The translations under genes and the position numbers were made by a program. The notes under the pieces were generated by a model. The model was not told the origin of the DNA. It did no database searches and saw only the letters and a program-made list of their open reading frames with translations. Shown in pieces: positions 1 through 5,899 of a stretch of DNA of 6,326 nt. The stretch's first letter is position 1. Each line of letters opens with the position of its first letter. Origin of the DNA: Chloroflexota bacterium. GTDB taxonomy: Bacteria > Chloroflexota > Dehalococcoidia > SZUA-161 > SpSt-899. Where the stretch lies: NCBI GenBank assembly GCA_018725425.1, contig QLUL01000068.1:1-6326 (forward strand), read 5' to 3'.

Positions 1-141
1 AAGTTCATTGAGGCTGACTTTACCTCCGTCAAACAGGATGGCATTAGACTCTCCCAACTCCGCCCCGCCGCAATCGGCCTTGATCTTAGTCAGGGACTCT
101 TTGATCGAGAAGTTGTCCTCTCCGTAAAGAATGTAGACCAA
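1..141 (-). CDS. holA: DNA polymerase III delta subunit, N-terminal part (partial)
   Basis: The complement of this stretch reads as 47 codons without a stop. It begins MVYILYGEDNFSIKES and continues through a KIKADCGG segment to an ILFDGGKVSLNEL segment, running off the left edge of the window. The opening 'YxLYGEDxFxxxExLxxIK' followed about 15 residues later by a 'xxxDGxxxSxxEL' stretch is how HolA proteins begin. HolA is the delta subunit of the replicative clamp loader, which opens the beta sliding clamp. The visible part belongs to the first, AAA+-like domain; this subunit does not keep a working Walker A motif. The start is a TTG at 139-141, preceded five bases upstream by a purine-rich GAGGGGG ribosome-binding site, and no better ATG lies nearby. 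The assignment rests on a short N-terminus read by eye, so it is good but not certain. It transcribes away from everything else in the window. Confidence 0.72.
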   Translation of the reverse strand, partial: MVYILYGEDNFSIKESLTKIKADCGGAELGESNAILFDGGKVSLNEL

Positions 142-176
142 TGTTCCCCCTCGAAGTTCCCAGAGACTCAGCGATC

Positions 177-213
177 GTGGTATAATAGGCTACTGCTCCT
201 ACAATTATACCAC
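177..213. promoter_or_regulatory. Inverted repeat with divergent extended -10 elements, upstream of holA
   Basis: Perfect 10-bp arms GTGGTATAAT (177-186) and ATTATACCAC (204-213) are separated by 17 bases. Each arm read outward-in contains TGGTATAAT, an ideal extended -10 promoter element, so both strands carry one. The minus-strand copy (212 to 204) is correctly placed to drive holA, giving a leader of about 55 nt. The plus-strand copy points at the transposase remnant. No convincing -35 hexamer is seen for either, as expected for extended -10 promoters. The symmetry could also be a repressor operator or a hairpin in the holA leader; the sequence alone does not decide. Confidence 0.5.
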
Positions 214-271
214 ATTCACGGGGATCAGTAGACAGGGGTCAGTAAGTATTCAGCTTTCAGCTATCAGGAGC

Positions 272-510
272 GGGGGAGGGATCGAGGTGTATCATTGGGG
301 GATCAAGCAGTGCTGCGGGATTGAGCGGGCGCAGGTACGGAAGGCGGTGGCGCAGAAGAATCACTTTCTTTAGGCGCTGCGGGCATCTCTGCGTTTGGAG
401 ATGCACAAGTTGCGAACGGGAGCTTGGTATGAGGCAAAGGTGTCCATTATCCGGGAGGCAATACGGGCTTATCTGGCTAATCCTACCTACAGTCTTACCC
501 TAACTGCACT
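272..510 (+). pseudogene. Transposase C-terminal remnant with internal stop
   Basis: Frame 2 reads IEVYHWGIKQCCGIERAQVR, then KAVAQKNHFL, an in-frame TAG at 371-373, then ALRASLRLEMHKLRTGAWYE and AKVSIIREAIRAYLANP. The pattern of a 'YHxGIKQCCGxExxQVR' box, a basic helix with RNH, and a long C-terminal amphipathic stretch is typical of the last roughly 75 residues of DDE transposases of the IS4/IS701 type. The upstream coding part, including the catalytic D, D and most of the E region, is missing. The frame loses coherence just left of 280. At the other end the reading frame runs straight into the palindromic repeat at 512, so the natural C-terminal stop is also lost. With both ends gone and a stop inside, this is decayed mobile DNA and not a working gene. 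The family is recalled from memory; a protein search would settle it. Confidence 0.6.
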
Positions 511-511
511 G

Positions 512-590
512 TGTCATTGCGAGGAGCGCAAGCGACGACGCAATCTCGCCAAAAGGCCAGTCAGATTGCTTCGCTTCGCTCGCAATGACA
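512..590. repeat. MITE/REP-like palindromic repeat element
   Basis: The 79-bp element is bounded by perfect 12-bp inverted ends, TGTCATTGCGAG (512-523) and CTCGCAATGACA (579-590). Further inside, GCAATCT (540-546) pairs with AGATTGC (563-569), so most of the element can fold into one long imperfect stem. Elements of this type, with the signature 'GTCATTGCGAGGAGCG...GCAATGACA', are dispersed in many environmental bacterial genomes and often get read through as spurious peptides such as CHCEERKRRRNLA. It has no coding capacity. It abuts the transposase remnant on its left. I see no clear target-site duplication: the flanking bases are CACTG on the left and GCCAA on the right. Confidence 0.75.
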
Positions 591-621
591 GCCAAGGTTG
601 TGTAATGATTTATGCGGTTGA

Positions 622-792
622 CTATAACAAGAGTAAGGGAATCATCTCACTGATTTCGCGACCATTCATTTCTTCCTCCTTGTCGTCTTTTCCTGAAAAG
701 AGCCCTGCCTGCAAGGCGGCGAGGTCGAGGCTATTCGTCCACTTGCGTATTCGAGGCACCTGTGCTAAAGTAGAAATTGAGGGGGCTGACAT
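622..792 (-). CDS. Unrecognised small ORF or gene fragment
   Basis: On the complement an ATG at 792-790 opens 56 codons ending at TAG (624-622). The product starts MSAPSISTLAQVPRIRKW, passes through LDLAALQAGLFSG, then a charged KDDKEEEMNGREISEM stretch, and ends IPLLLL. The alternation of an amphipathic helix, a charged linker and a second helix looks protein-like, and is more convincing than the opposite strand in the same place. There is no ribosome-binding site ahead of the ATG. However, an internal ATG at about 670 has a strong AAGGAGG-like sequence just upstream, which would give only 15 residues. I do not recognise the family. It could be the remnant of a larger gene whose ends were lost to the neighbouring mobile elements, or chance. 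It overlaps the proposed promoter of the next gene. Confidence 0.28.
   Translation of the reverse strand: MSAPSISTLAQVPRIRKWTNSLDLAALQAGLFSGKDDKEEEMNGREISEMIPLLLL
743..771 (+). promoter_or_regulatory. Putative sigma-70 promoter of the DUF2442-DUF4160 pair
   Basis: TTGCGT (743-748), a 17-base spacer and TAAAGT (766-771) with an upstream TG one base away (extended -10) make a plausible housekeeping promoter. The predicted start near 778 would give a very short leader of about 15 nt that still includes the GAGGGGG ribosome-binding site at 779-785. Matches to consensus are partial, so this is a proposal only. Confidence 0.4.
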
Positions 793-1077
793 ATGCACAA
801 AATAACAGATGTCAAGGTGCTAGAAGTTTACAGGCTGTACCTGACGTTCGCCGACGGCAAGCGTGGGACTGTCGACCTTTCTCACTTGGTAGGCAAGGGA
901 GTATTCGCTCTGTGGAATGACTACTGCTCCTTCCGGGAAGTTCGGATCGGCTCGTCGGGTGAGTTGGTCTGGAGGGAGGGGATCGATCTGTGCCCCGACG
1001 CCCTCTATTTGCAGGCTACGGGGCAGAGACCCGAAGATATCTTCCCCAGCTTGAGGCAAGAGTCAGTCCATGCCTGA
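793..1077 (+). CDS. DUF2442 family protein
   Basis: This 94-residue protein starts MHKITDVKVLEVYRLYLTFA. It has the DUF2442 layout: a first strand pair ('xxVxxLxxYxLxLxFxDGxxGxVDLS', residues 7-32), then 'GVFALWNDYCSFREVRIGSSGELVW' (about 36-61) and the closing 'IDLCPDALYLQATG' (about 64-77). These are small beta-rich proteins of no established biochemical role; family members often sit beside a DUF4160 gene, as here. The ATG at 793 is chosen because GAGGGGG at 779-785 lies seven bases upstream and the alignment to the family starts at once. The last three codons overlap the next gene by eight bases, so the two are very likely cotranscribed and translationally coupled. By analogy with small overlapping gene pairs this could be one half of a toxin-antitoxin module, but that role is inferred, not visible in the protein. 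Confidence 0.85.
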   Translation: MHKITDVKVLEVYRLYLTFADGKRGTVDLSHLVGKGVFALWNDYCSFREVRIGSSGELVWREGIDLCPDALYLQATGQRPEDIFPSLRQESVHA

Positions 1078-1330
1078 GATCTCCAGATTCTTCGGGATTG
1101 TGATCAAGATGTTCTTTGATGATCACAACCCACCCCACTTCCACGCTTTCTACGGAGGGGATCAAGCCCTCATCAATATCCGCAACCTTTCGGTATTTGC
1201 CGGTCGGCTGCCTCCGCGTGCCCTCGGTCTTGTGATCGAATGGACCACTCTCCACCAACAGGAACTGCTGGACGACTGGCACAGGGCAGAAGGTCAAGTG
1301 CCTCTAGCTAAGATCGAGCCGCTGAACTGA
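1070..1330 (+). CDS. DUF4160 family protein
   Basis: This 86-residue protein begins MPEISRFFGIVIKMFFDDHN. The family hallmark is plain: 'PxISRFFGIxIxMxFxDHNPPHFHAxY' over residues 2-28, with the clustered residues DDHN-PPHFHA that could form a metal- or acid/base-type site. The second half is helical, with the common 'LPPRALGLVIEWTTLHQQELLDDW' segment (about 46-69) and the ending 'PLAKIEPLN'. Length and both ends agree with the family, so the gene looks intact. Its ATG overlaps the stop of the DUF2442 gene (ATGCCTGA, eight-base overlap). Its own Shine-Dalgarno sequence is weak (GAGG at 1053-1056, 13 bases away), which favours translational coupling. DUF4160 has no firmly established function that I know of. 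The pairing suggests joint action with the upstream product. Confidence 0.87.
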   Translation: MPEISRFFGIVIKMFFDDHNPPHFHAFYGGDQALINIRNLSVFAGRLPPRALGLVIEWTTLHQQELLDDWHRAEGQVPLAKIEPLN

Positions 1331-1335
1331 TATAT

Positions 1336-1422
1336 CTGAACATCGTGCTGAACGGTAGGGACAAAGCTCAGACTCAGAATACGTTCCGCAACGACATGAT
1401 CGCCATGTTGGCCGCTGGATAG
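1336..1422 (+). pseudogene. Possible C-terminal scrap of an unknown gene
   Basis: One plus-strand frame reads LNIVLNGRDKAQTQ then NTFRNDMIAMLAAG before a TAG at 1420-1422. The composition looks like the end of a real protein, but there is no start codon with a ribosome-binding site and the frame does not continue into the DUF4160 gene. I do not recognise it. It fills most of the gap between the convergent DUF4160 and ABC permease genes and may equally be chance. Confidence 0.18.
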
Positions 1423-1437
1423 AGCCGGCAGGTAAGT

Positions 1438-3104
1438 TCACACCGCTCGGTCAAATCTCCATCGCCTCCCAACTGCGGACAGCCAGCCGGAAGCCGCCCC
1501 CGATCGCCACGAAAGCACAGGCCAGGTGATTAGTCCAATTGCAAACAGGGCCTCAATTCTGAATGCCGCCAGCAGGGGAATAACATCGCTCAAGAGATAG
1601 AGTGTGAGCGGAGCGGCAGTGGCCAGCAGGTAGCCCTTGGGAACCAAAAGTTGCACCGCGCCGACTAGCAACGGGTGGCCCTCTTTAGCGTACTCCCAGA
1701 AGTCAAGCCCGATGATTAGCGCCGACAGTCCACAGAGGAGCATTAGATACCCCACCAGTGCGGCAATAGTGTGGATGAACGCCGACCCGCTGATAATGGC
1801 ATAGACGAGTATCCCGACGGCTCCCAGGAGAAACGCCGGCCCCACCACCTTGAAGCCGGTGGCGAGGACAACCTCCCGGGCACTGAGCGGGAGGGACTTA
1901 AAGAGCCATAATCGGTTCTTCATTATTGATGTTGTTGATCTGACGGACTGGGCCTCGGGGGGTACAAACAGGAGCGCCATGCTACCACCGATAAGGATCG
2001 CCCGATAAGGATCGCCGCGGCGATGGTCAGTACGACCATGGCGGCCGCTGGCTCCTCTCCCAGTATGATGCCCTCGGCGAGCACAAAGATCAACGCCGCA
2101 AACATGGCCAGCAGGCCAAGAAAGGCGAGCCTCATCTCCCCATTGCGCACTGCAAAGTGCCATTCGCTTACCACCAGCGCATACCATGGGGCATGGGCGA
2201 TTGTTCGCCGCGGGGCAGCCGATCTTCTCCTGGGTGCGCGGACGGTCTTGCTGGGGGCCGATTGCGTGATGAGCCAGCCCTGGTAGAAGAGATGGCGGGC
2301 AAGCCATAAGATAATTGCCATGGTGACTCCGCTTACCAGGAGGAGCATGAGCAGGGGGCGACCGGCCTGGATGAGCTCCCCGGCGGCGATGGCATTGAAG
2401 AACATGGCGGCCGATACCAGCGGAATCAGCTCGGCCCAGACAGGGTCCAGCCAGGCGAAAAAGTCGAGGACGCGGATGATCAATGGCAGCAGATCCTCCC
2501 CGATAACTTCTGGGATCACCCAGATACCCACGAAGGGTAACCACGTTAGAATCCCGGCGAGCCGCACAAATGTCCTGGCAGTCATCACCCGCAGCAGCGC
2601 CATGCCGAGCAAGAGACCAAGACCCGCCGGGATGAGGGCGAACAACTGGAAGGCGGGCAGCAGCAGGAGGTAGTAATACCAGGGGGCTCCGAGTGCCCAG
2701 CCGACCGCAACCAGCAGCATCAGGGTAAGAAAGAGCACACCGCGTACGGATTGTAACTGTGCGACAAGGAACTTAATCGCAACCACCCGATTGGCCGGGA
2801 TCGGCAGGGCGAGGAGATAGTTCAGGTCAGGGGAGCGGTAGAAGCGGGGGACCAGGTTTGGGAGGCTCTCGGTGAACGCGGTGGCGAAGATCCAGAACAG
2901 TATGAAGCCAAACAAGATTACTGCTGGAACGAAATCAAGTGCCTCGGTGAGCAGGAACCGTTGTATAGCGTAACCACCACCCAGCACGAGGGCAATCGCC
3001 CCGCACAGGAACAGCGTGGTGATAATCTGCTGGCGGCGAGTGCGCCAGTAGGTGTTGATGAGTATCTGCTTGTGGAGATTAAACAGCAGTGCCAGGTGGC
3101 TCAT
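1438..3104 (-). pseudogene. ABC-2-type exporter permease, disrupted by a 14-bp duplication
   Basis: The gene starts at ATG 3104 and reads MSHLALLFNLHKQILINTYW. Several hydrophobic segments follow (roughly residues 27-48, 59-78, 122-170, 183-200, 251-272, 326-347, 354-368). The motif 'PNLVPRFYRSPDLNYLLALPIP' (82-103) and the second-half 'VVSEWHFAVRNGEMRLAF' are typical of large ABC-2-type permeases of the putative ABC exporter group. After ILIG (residue 368) the frame turns into RSLSVVAWRS and stops near 1923. Dropping one copy of the 14-bp tandem repeat at 1989-2016 joins ILIG to GSMALLFVPPE and then IMKNRLWLFKSLPLSAREVV, giving 550 codons ending at 1438. As it stands the protein is truncated after about 393 residues. 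The last 28 residues look atypical; an alternative frame there gives AFVAIGGGFRLAVRSWEAME followed by a stop at 1451-1453, so a second shift is possible. The start overlaps the ATPase stop as ATGA. Confidence 0.82.
1988..2016. repeat. 14-bp perfect tandem duplication
   Basis: CGATAAGGATCGCC occurs at 1989-2002 and again at 2003-2016 with no gap, and the base before each copy (C) also matches. Fourteen is not a multiple of three, so the duplication shifts the permease reading frame exactly at this spot. It has the look of a replication-slippage event. The unit itself contains the near-palindromic core GATAAGGATC. Confidence 0.95.
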
Positions 3105-3856
3105 GTTTGATCTCTCCTCGCATTGTCGTCCGCAGTCTCTGTTAGGGAGAGGAAGACGTCCTCCAGCGTCGAGCCGGGGGCACTGGCCTGATGTTTCAGC
3201 TCATCGAGGGTGCCAACCGCTATCAGCTTGCCGTTGTTGATGATGCCGACACGATCGCAGAGCCGTTCGGCGATCTCCATGATGTGAGTCGTCAGCAGGA
3301 TGGCGCTCCCGGAGCGGGCGAGTTGCCCGAAGGCGTCCTTGGCCTGGCGGGCGCTTAGCGCATCGAGCCCGGCGGTCGGCTCATCGAGCAGGAGCACTCT
3401 GGGACGGTGGAGGATGGCTGCGCACAGGGTCGATTTGCGCTTCATGCCGAACGAATAGCTCTCGATCAGCTCATCGGCCCGCTCGGCCAGGCCGACCATC
3501 GCCAGGACCTCGTCTATCCGCCCGTCTATCCCGGCGTGGCCTTTCCCCAGATAGACCGCCCCGACAAACTGAAGGAACTCGCGTGCGGTCAGCTTGGTGT
3601 ACATGAACGGATTGTCCGGCACATAGCCCAGATTCCGCTTCGCTTCGACGGTTTCTGAGGCGATGTCGAACCCGGCCACCCTGACCTGGCCGTTTGTCGG
3701 CTTCAGCAGTCCGGTGCAGACCTTGATGGTGGTCGTCTTGCCGGCGCCGTTCGGGCCCAGAAAGCCGAACACCTCACCGGGTTTCACGGTGAACGAGATA
3801 CCGTCGACCGCCCTGATCTTGCCGTAATGCTTCACCAGATTGACTACTTCCAGCAT
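3101..3856 (-). CDS. ABC exporter ATP-binding protein
   Basis: This 251-residue nucleotide-binding subunit powers an ABC-2-type exporter at the cytoplasmic membrane. All core motifs are visible: the A-loop region around Y11; Walker A GPNGAGKT at 34-41; a Q-loop position occupied by aspartate in YVPDNPFMY (79-87); a degenerate signature YSFGMKRK at 134-141; Walker B VLLLDEP at 154-160, with catalytic Glu159; D-loop AGLDALSAR at 162-170; and H-loop His191 in LLTTH. The Asp in the Q-loop and the 'S-x-GMKRK' signature are usual for the CcmA/NatA-like exporter group and not defects. The C-terminal 'TLEDVFLSLTE' (230-240) is also typical. The ATG at 3856 follows AAGGAG (3871-3866) at nine bases. 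The stop overlaps the permease start by four bases, so the two form an operon. The substrate cannot be told from sequence. Because the permease is frameshifted, this ATPase may have no full-length partner. Confidence 0.93.
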   Translation of the reverse strand: MLEVVNLVKHYGKIRAVDGISFTVKPGEVFGFLGPNGAGKTTTIKVCTGLLKPTNGQVRVAGFDIASETVEAKRNLGYVPDNPFMYTKLTAREFLQFVGAVYLGKGHAGIDGRIDEVLAMVGLAERADELIESYSFGMKRKSTLCAAILHRPRVLLLDEPTAGLDALSARQAKDAFGQLARSGSAILLTTHIMEIAERLCDRVGIINNGKLIAVGTLDELKHQASAPGSTLEDVFLSLTETADDNARRDQT

Positions 3857-4077
3857 TTCATCCTTCTCCTTTTATTTGCAAGCGTTCAGCCGTCAGGAAC
3901 AGAGTCCCATTCGACTTAAGGGAACTATTTCTGCGCAAGGTAATACTATAGGTTAATAGAAGCACATCCTAACCCCCGTTGTCACGATGGCAGACCTCTA
4001 TTACCCATCATCCATTATCTATTACCCATAACCCATACCGCTAAAGCTAACCCCGAACTTCAACGCCTCCCGAATTC
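3857..4077. other. Intergenic region upstream of the exporter operon, with short repeats
   Basis: This gap lies between the ATPase start and the left end of the insertion sequence. It holds the ATPase ribosome-binding site. Near 3997-4036 it has a short low-complexity patch in which TCTATTACCCA occurs twice (3997-4007 and 4018-4028), followed by a further ACCCATA. No clear promoter is seen for the ATPase; TATAGT on the minus strand near 3949 is the best -10 candidate but lacks a good -35. No coding frame stands out. Confidence 0.5.
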
Positions 4078-4089
4078 CCTTAATCCGTG
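4078..4089 (+). repeat. Left terminal inverted repeat of the IS
   Basis: CCTTAATCCGTG is the exact reverse complement of the right end at 5787-5798. Similarity falls away immediately inside (AGTC here, GATT at the other end). Confidence 0.8.
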
Positions 4090-4341
4090 AGTCAAGTCGA
4101 GTAAAACGAGGCTGAGAGCGATTATGGGTATTTTGCGGGCATAAGATTTCAGGTGCCAAGTAAACCAGGCAAGATTGAGCTACTAAAAGGCACTTTTATC
4201 CCGCCACTGTGGGCTTCTGCGGGTGCTGATTAGCTAATAATTGACCATCCTGGCCTTCGTGAGGTAAACTTCCCCCCTCTGGAGGATAAACCAGCTCTGT
4301 TTTCTGTTTGTTTAGTGGATGGAGACCGATATTTGTATGCC
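4090..4341. other. Noncoding 3' part of the IS
   Basis: These 252 bp between the left terminal repeat and the transposase stop have no sustained reading frame on either strand. A small perfect hairpin, TAAAAG-GCA-CTTTTA, lies at 4184-4198, and GTAAAC plus ATAAACC motifs appear at about 4263-4294. The latter echo the GTTTAC/GTAAAC pair near the right end. It may be a subterminal transposase-binding or noncoding tail; no passenger gene is recognisable. Confidence 0.45.
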
Positions 4342-5719
4342 TTAGCTAGTATCCCATCTCACCGCTCCTATGCTACGGTGTCCTGGACCAATTAGGGCAT
4401 TCCAGACCTCGCTAGCAAACCGCAGCAAGACCTGACCAGCATGACGCACTACTCGCCCAAACTGAGTAAAGATGGCAAATCTTAGCCGCTTGGGGCGGGC
4501 AGTAGCATATTCTTGCGGCAAGGCAACTACCTTCAGCAGTTGGAGCAAGTTGTGGGTCAGCACCTGCAGCCTTAACCAGGCAGCGTTTGCCCCATGTTTA
4601 GCGCTGGGATACACCCCTGCTGCTAGTTCATTATTTAGAATATGATGAACGTGCTCAATAGTACCTGCTTTGCCTCGTTGCCACTTCAGTAGAGCTTGCC
4701 CATCCATATCCCAATTGTTGCTTACGATAGCACAGTGACGTACCTTCACTCCTTCCTCAAATAGCTCCCCTTGCTGCCGACGTGCCCTGATCGCCAGATA
4801 GCGGTAGGGATGAGCATCTTTCTTCTCATATTTTCTGCCGGGCACATACGGCACCTCAGCCCATTCTCGCACCATCCCTCGTTTCTCTTCTTTCCACACT
4901 TTCCAGGCATCTTCTGGTAAGGCTTCAATCTCCAGTCTAAGTTGCGGACTCATATCAGCACTCACCCCAAACTCCCATCCCCGATTGTGCCAGTGGTCTA
5001 GATTCCCCTGCTCGTAAGCTGCTGAATCAGACCTTACCTTTACCCGCCATGACCCCGGCGGCAGCATCTCATAAGCCTCATCTACCAGCCTTATTGCACC
5101 CTTAGAAGCGGGCACATTCCCCTCTCGAAACTCATCAACCATCACCAGCCCAGTCTCTGCCCAGCTTACCTCCGCCGGCTGAAAAGCTTTGTGTCCTTTG
5201 TAACAATACTGGGCATCCTCTTTGGATGTCTCTACCACCTGGGCATCTATATCAAAGGTTACCTCCCGTTCCGGTTTTGTTGCCTCGACATAAGCCCATA
5301 TCACTCGCCGGTTTACTTCCTTTAGCCCTGCTAAAGGCTTCGATTCCGGGGGAAGGAATGAACCCTGCAGCGGCCGCCCTGCCATCAGCTCCTCATCATG
5401 AAATTTGTCCAGCCATTGCCTTGCCGTCTCCTAGGGGGGTGTATCCCACCATCGCTACTAATCCCTTATCCCACCGTAATTGCTCCATATCATCAATGCA
5501 GTCCCCACCCACGGCACTCAAAAGAACAAAAGACTCCACCATTTGCCCTTGCGTTAACCCTTTGTCTGACTTCTTTGGGGGTAGTACCCTCTCTGCTATC
5601 TCTATCGCTCCACACTTTCGCCCTATTTCTATCAGGAGCGAGGTTCCTGCCCATGCGGTCATTTCCTCTTCTAACCCCCCAGTAAGCGTTACACCCAAAA
5701 GTGACTTCTTTTGCTTCAC
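4342..5719 (-). pseudogene. IS1380-family transposase, one-base frameshift
   Basis: Two adjoining minus-strand frames together make one DDE transposase. The first part (GTG start at 5719) has 'TGGLEEEMTAWAGTSLLIEI' and 'KGLTQGQMVESFVLLSAVGG' and breaks at 'VGYTPL'. The second part continues 'ETARQWLDKFHDEELMAGRP' in a frame shifted by one base. Skipping one G just after the CTA codon (about 5429) joins them into 458 residues, a normal length for the family. In that joined numbering the catalytic residues look to be Asp158 (FDIDAQ), Asp231 (RVKVRSDSAAY) and Glu355 (GTIEHVHHILNNELAAG). The late 'GANAAWLRLQVLTHNLLQLL' and 'RPKRLRFAIF' segments are also family hallmarks. A TAG in the second frame right before the join means the shift must occur in the TAGG step. 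The break separates the N-terminal DNA-binding part from the whole catalytic domain. Confidence 0.88.
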
Positions 5720-5744
5720 GATCTAAATCACTTCTTGGGTGATA

Positions 5745-5773
5745 GTTTACCCCAATCTGATCCAGATGTAAAC
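5745..5773. repeat. Nested inverted repeats upstream of the transposase
   Basis: GTTTAC (5745-5750) pairs with GTAAAC (5768-5773), and inside it ATCTG (5755-5759) pairs with CAGAT (5763-5767). It lies 25-55 bases ahead of the transposase start and just inside the right end, where a transposase-binding or promoter-control site would be expected. The role is inferred. Confidence 0.4.
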
Positions 5774-5786
5774 CGGCTCTCTAATC

Positions 5787-5798
5787 CACGGATTAAGG
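5787..5798 (-). repeat. Right terminal inverted repeat of the IS
   Basis: CACGGATTAAGG matches the left end exactly in inverse orientation. Only this end extends into a local palindrome, TAATCC-AC-GGATTA at 5782-5795. Confidence 0.8.
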
Positions 5799-5812
5799 AC
5801 AAATTAGATAGC

Positions 5813-5842
5813 TTGACACGCAGAACCTTAGTGTGTTATAAT
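5813..5842 (+). promoter_or_regulatory. Sigma-70 promoter P1 (consensus -35 and -10)
   Basis: TTGACA (5813-5818), an 18-base spacer and TATAAT (5837-5842) match both hexamers perfectly. The -10 lies inside the palindrome GTGTTATAATAACAC (5833-5847), so a protein bound there would block polymerase. It faces the lipoprotein gene and begins only 15 bp beyond the IS end. Confidence 0.8.
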
Positions 5843-5863
5843 AACACTTAACTTGCAAAAAAG
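5833..5863 (+). promoter_or_regulatory. Operator-like 31-bp repeat, copy 1
   Basis: This copy begins with the perfect 15-bp palindrome GTGTTATAATAACAC, followed by CTT(A)ACTTGC and six adenines. It is repeated at 5900-5930 with a single difference (A5850 versus G5917). The palindrome overlaps the P1 -10 box. A dimeric repressor site is the simplest reading; I cannot name the regulator. Confidence 0.65.
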
Positions 5864-5865
5864 GC

Positions 5866-5894
5866 TTGACAAATACACAAGCATATGGTATACT
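5866..5894 (+). promoter_or_regulatory. Sigma-70 promoter P2 (extended -10)
   Basis: TTGACA (5866-5871), a 17-base spacer and TATACT (5889-5894), with TGG directly before the -10, make a strong promoter. The predicted start near 5901 falls within the second palindrome (5900-5914), so an occupied site would sit at +1 to +14. Confidence 0.78.
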
Positions 5895-5899
5895 TAACG

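Larger units (their letters stand above)
4078..5798 (-). mobile_element. IS1380-family insertion sequence, probably inactive
   Basis: The 1721-bp element is bounded by perfect 12-bp terminal inverted repeats, CCTTAATCCGTG at 4078-4089 and CACGGATTAAGG at 5787-5798. Ends opening with CCT and then an A/T-rich step fit the IS1380 family, whose better-known member ISEcp1 starts CCTAGATT. Length is in the family range. It carries one transposase gene on the minus strand plus about 250 bp of apparently noncoding DNA between the transposase stop and the left end. The outside flanks are AATTC on the left and ACAAA on the right, so the expected 4-5 bp target duplication is absent or eroded. The transposase is frameshifted, so the copy is unlikely to move by itself. 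Confidence 0.82.

Noticed and set aside
321..805. Plus-strand ORFs spanning the transposase remnant and the palindromic repeat
   Set aside because: The longer one is the transposase tail read through the MITE-like repeat (CHCEERKRRRNLA) and then antisense to the 622-792 frame. The shorter is an arginine-rich out-of-frame reading. Neither has a ribosome-binding site.
820..1297. Minus-strand ORFs opposite the DUF2442 and DUF4160 genes
   Set aside because: Antisense shadows; the plus-strand products match known families over their full length.
2023..2673. Plus-strand ORFs opposite the ABC permease
   Set aside because: Low-complexity Ser/Arg/Ala-rich translations with no start signals, antisense to a clear membrane-protein gene.
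3407..3658. Plus-strand ORF within the ATPase gene
   Set aside because: Antisense to the intact ATPase, whose motifs are unambiguous.
4184..4198. Hairpin TAAAAG-GCA-CTTTTA as a transcription terminator
   Set aside because: The stem is only 6 bp, A/T-rich, with a 3-nt loop and no T-run after it, and it is about 145 bp from the transposase stop.
5396..5440. Programmed frameshift in the transposase (CCCCCCTAGG step)
   Set aside because: The change needed is +1 at CTA-G, and I know of no programmed frameshifting in IS1380 elements. A simple one-base insertion is the likelier cause.
5226..5726. Plus-strand ORFs of 95 and 166 codons over the transposase N-terminal part
   Set aside because: Antisense to the IS1380 transposase, proline/serine-rich, with no ribosome-binding site.
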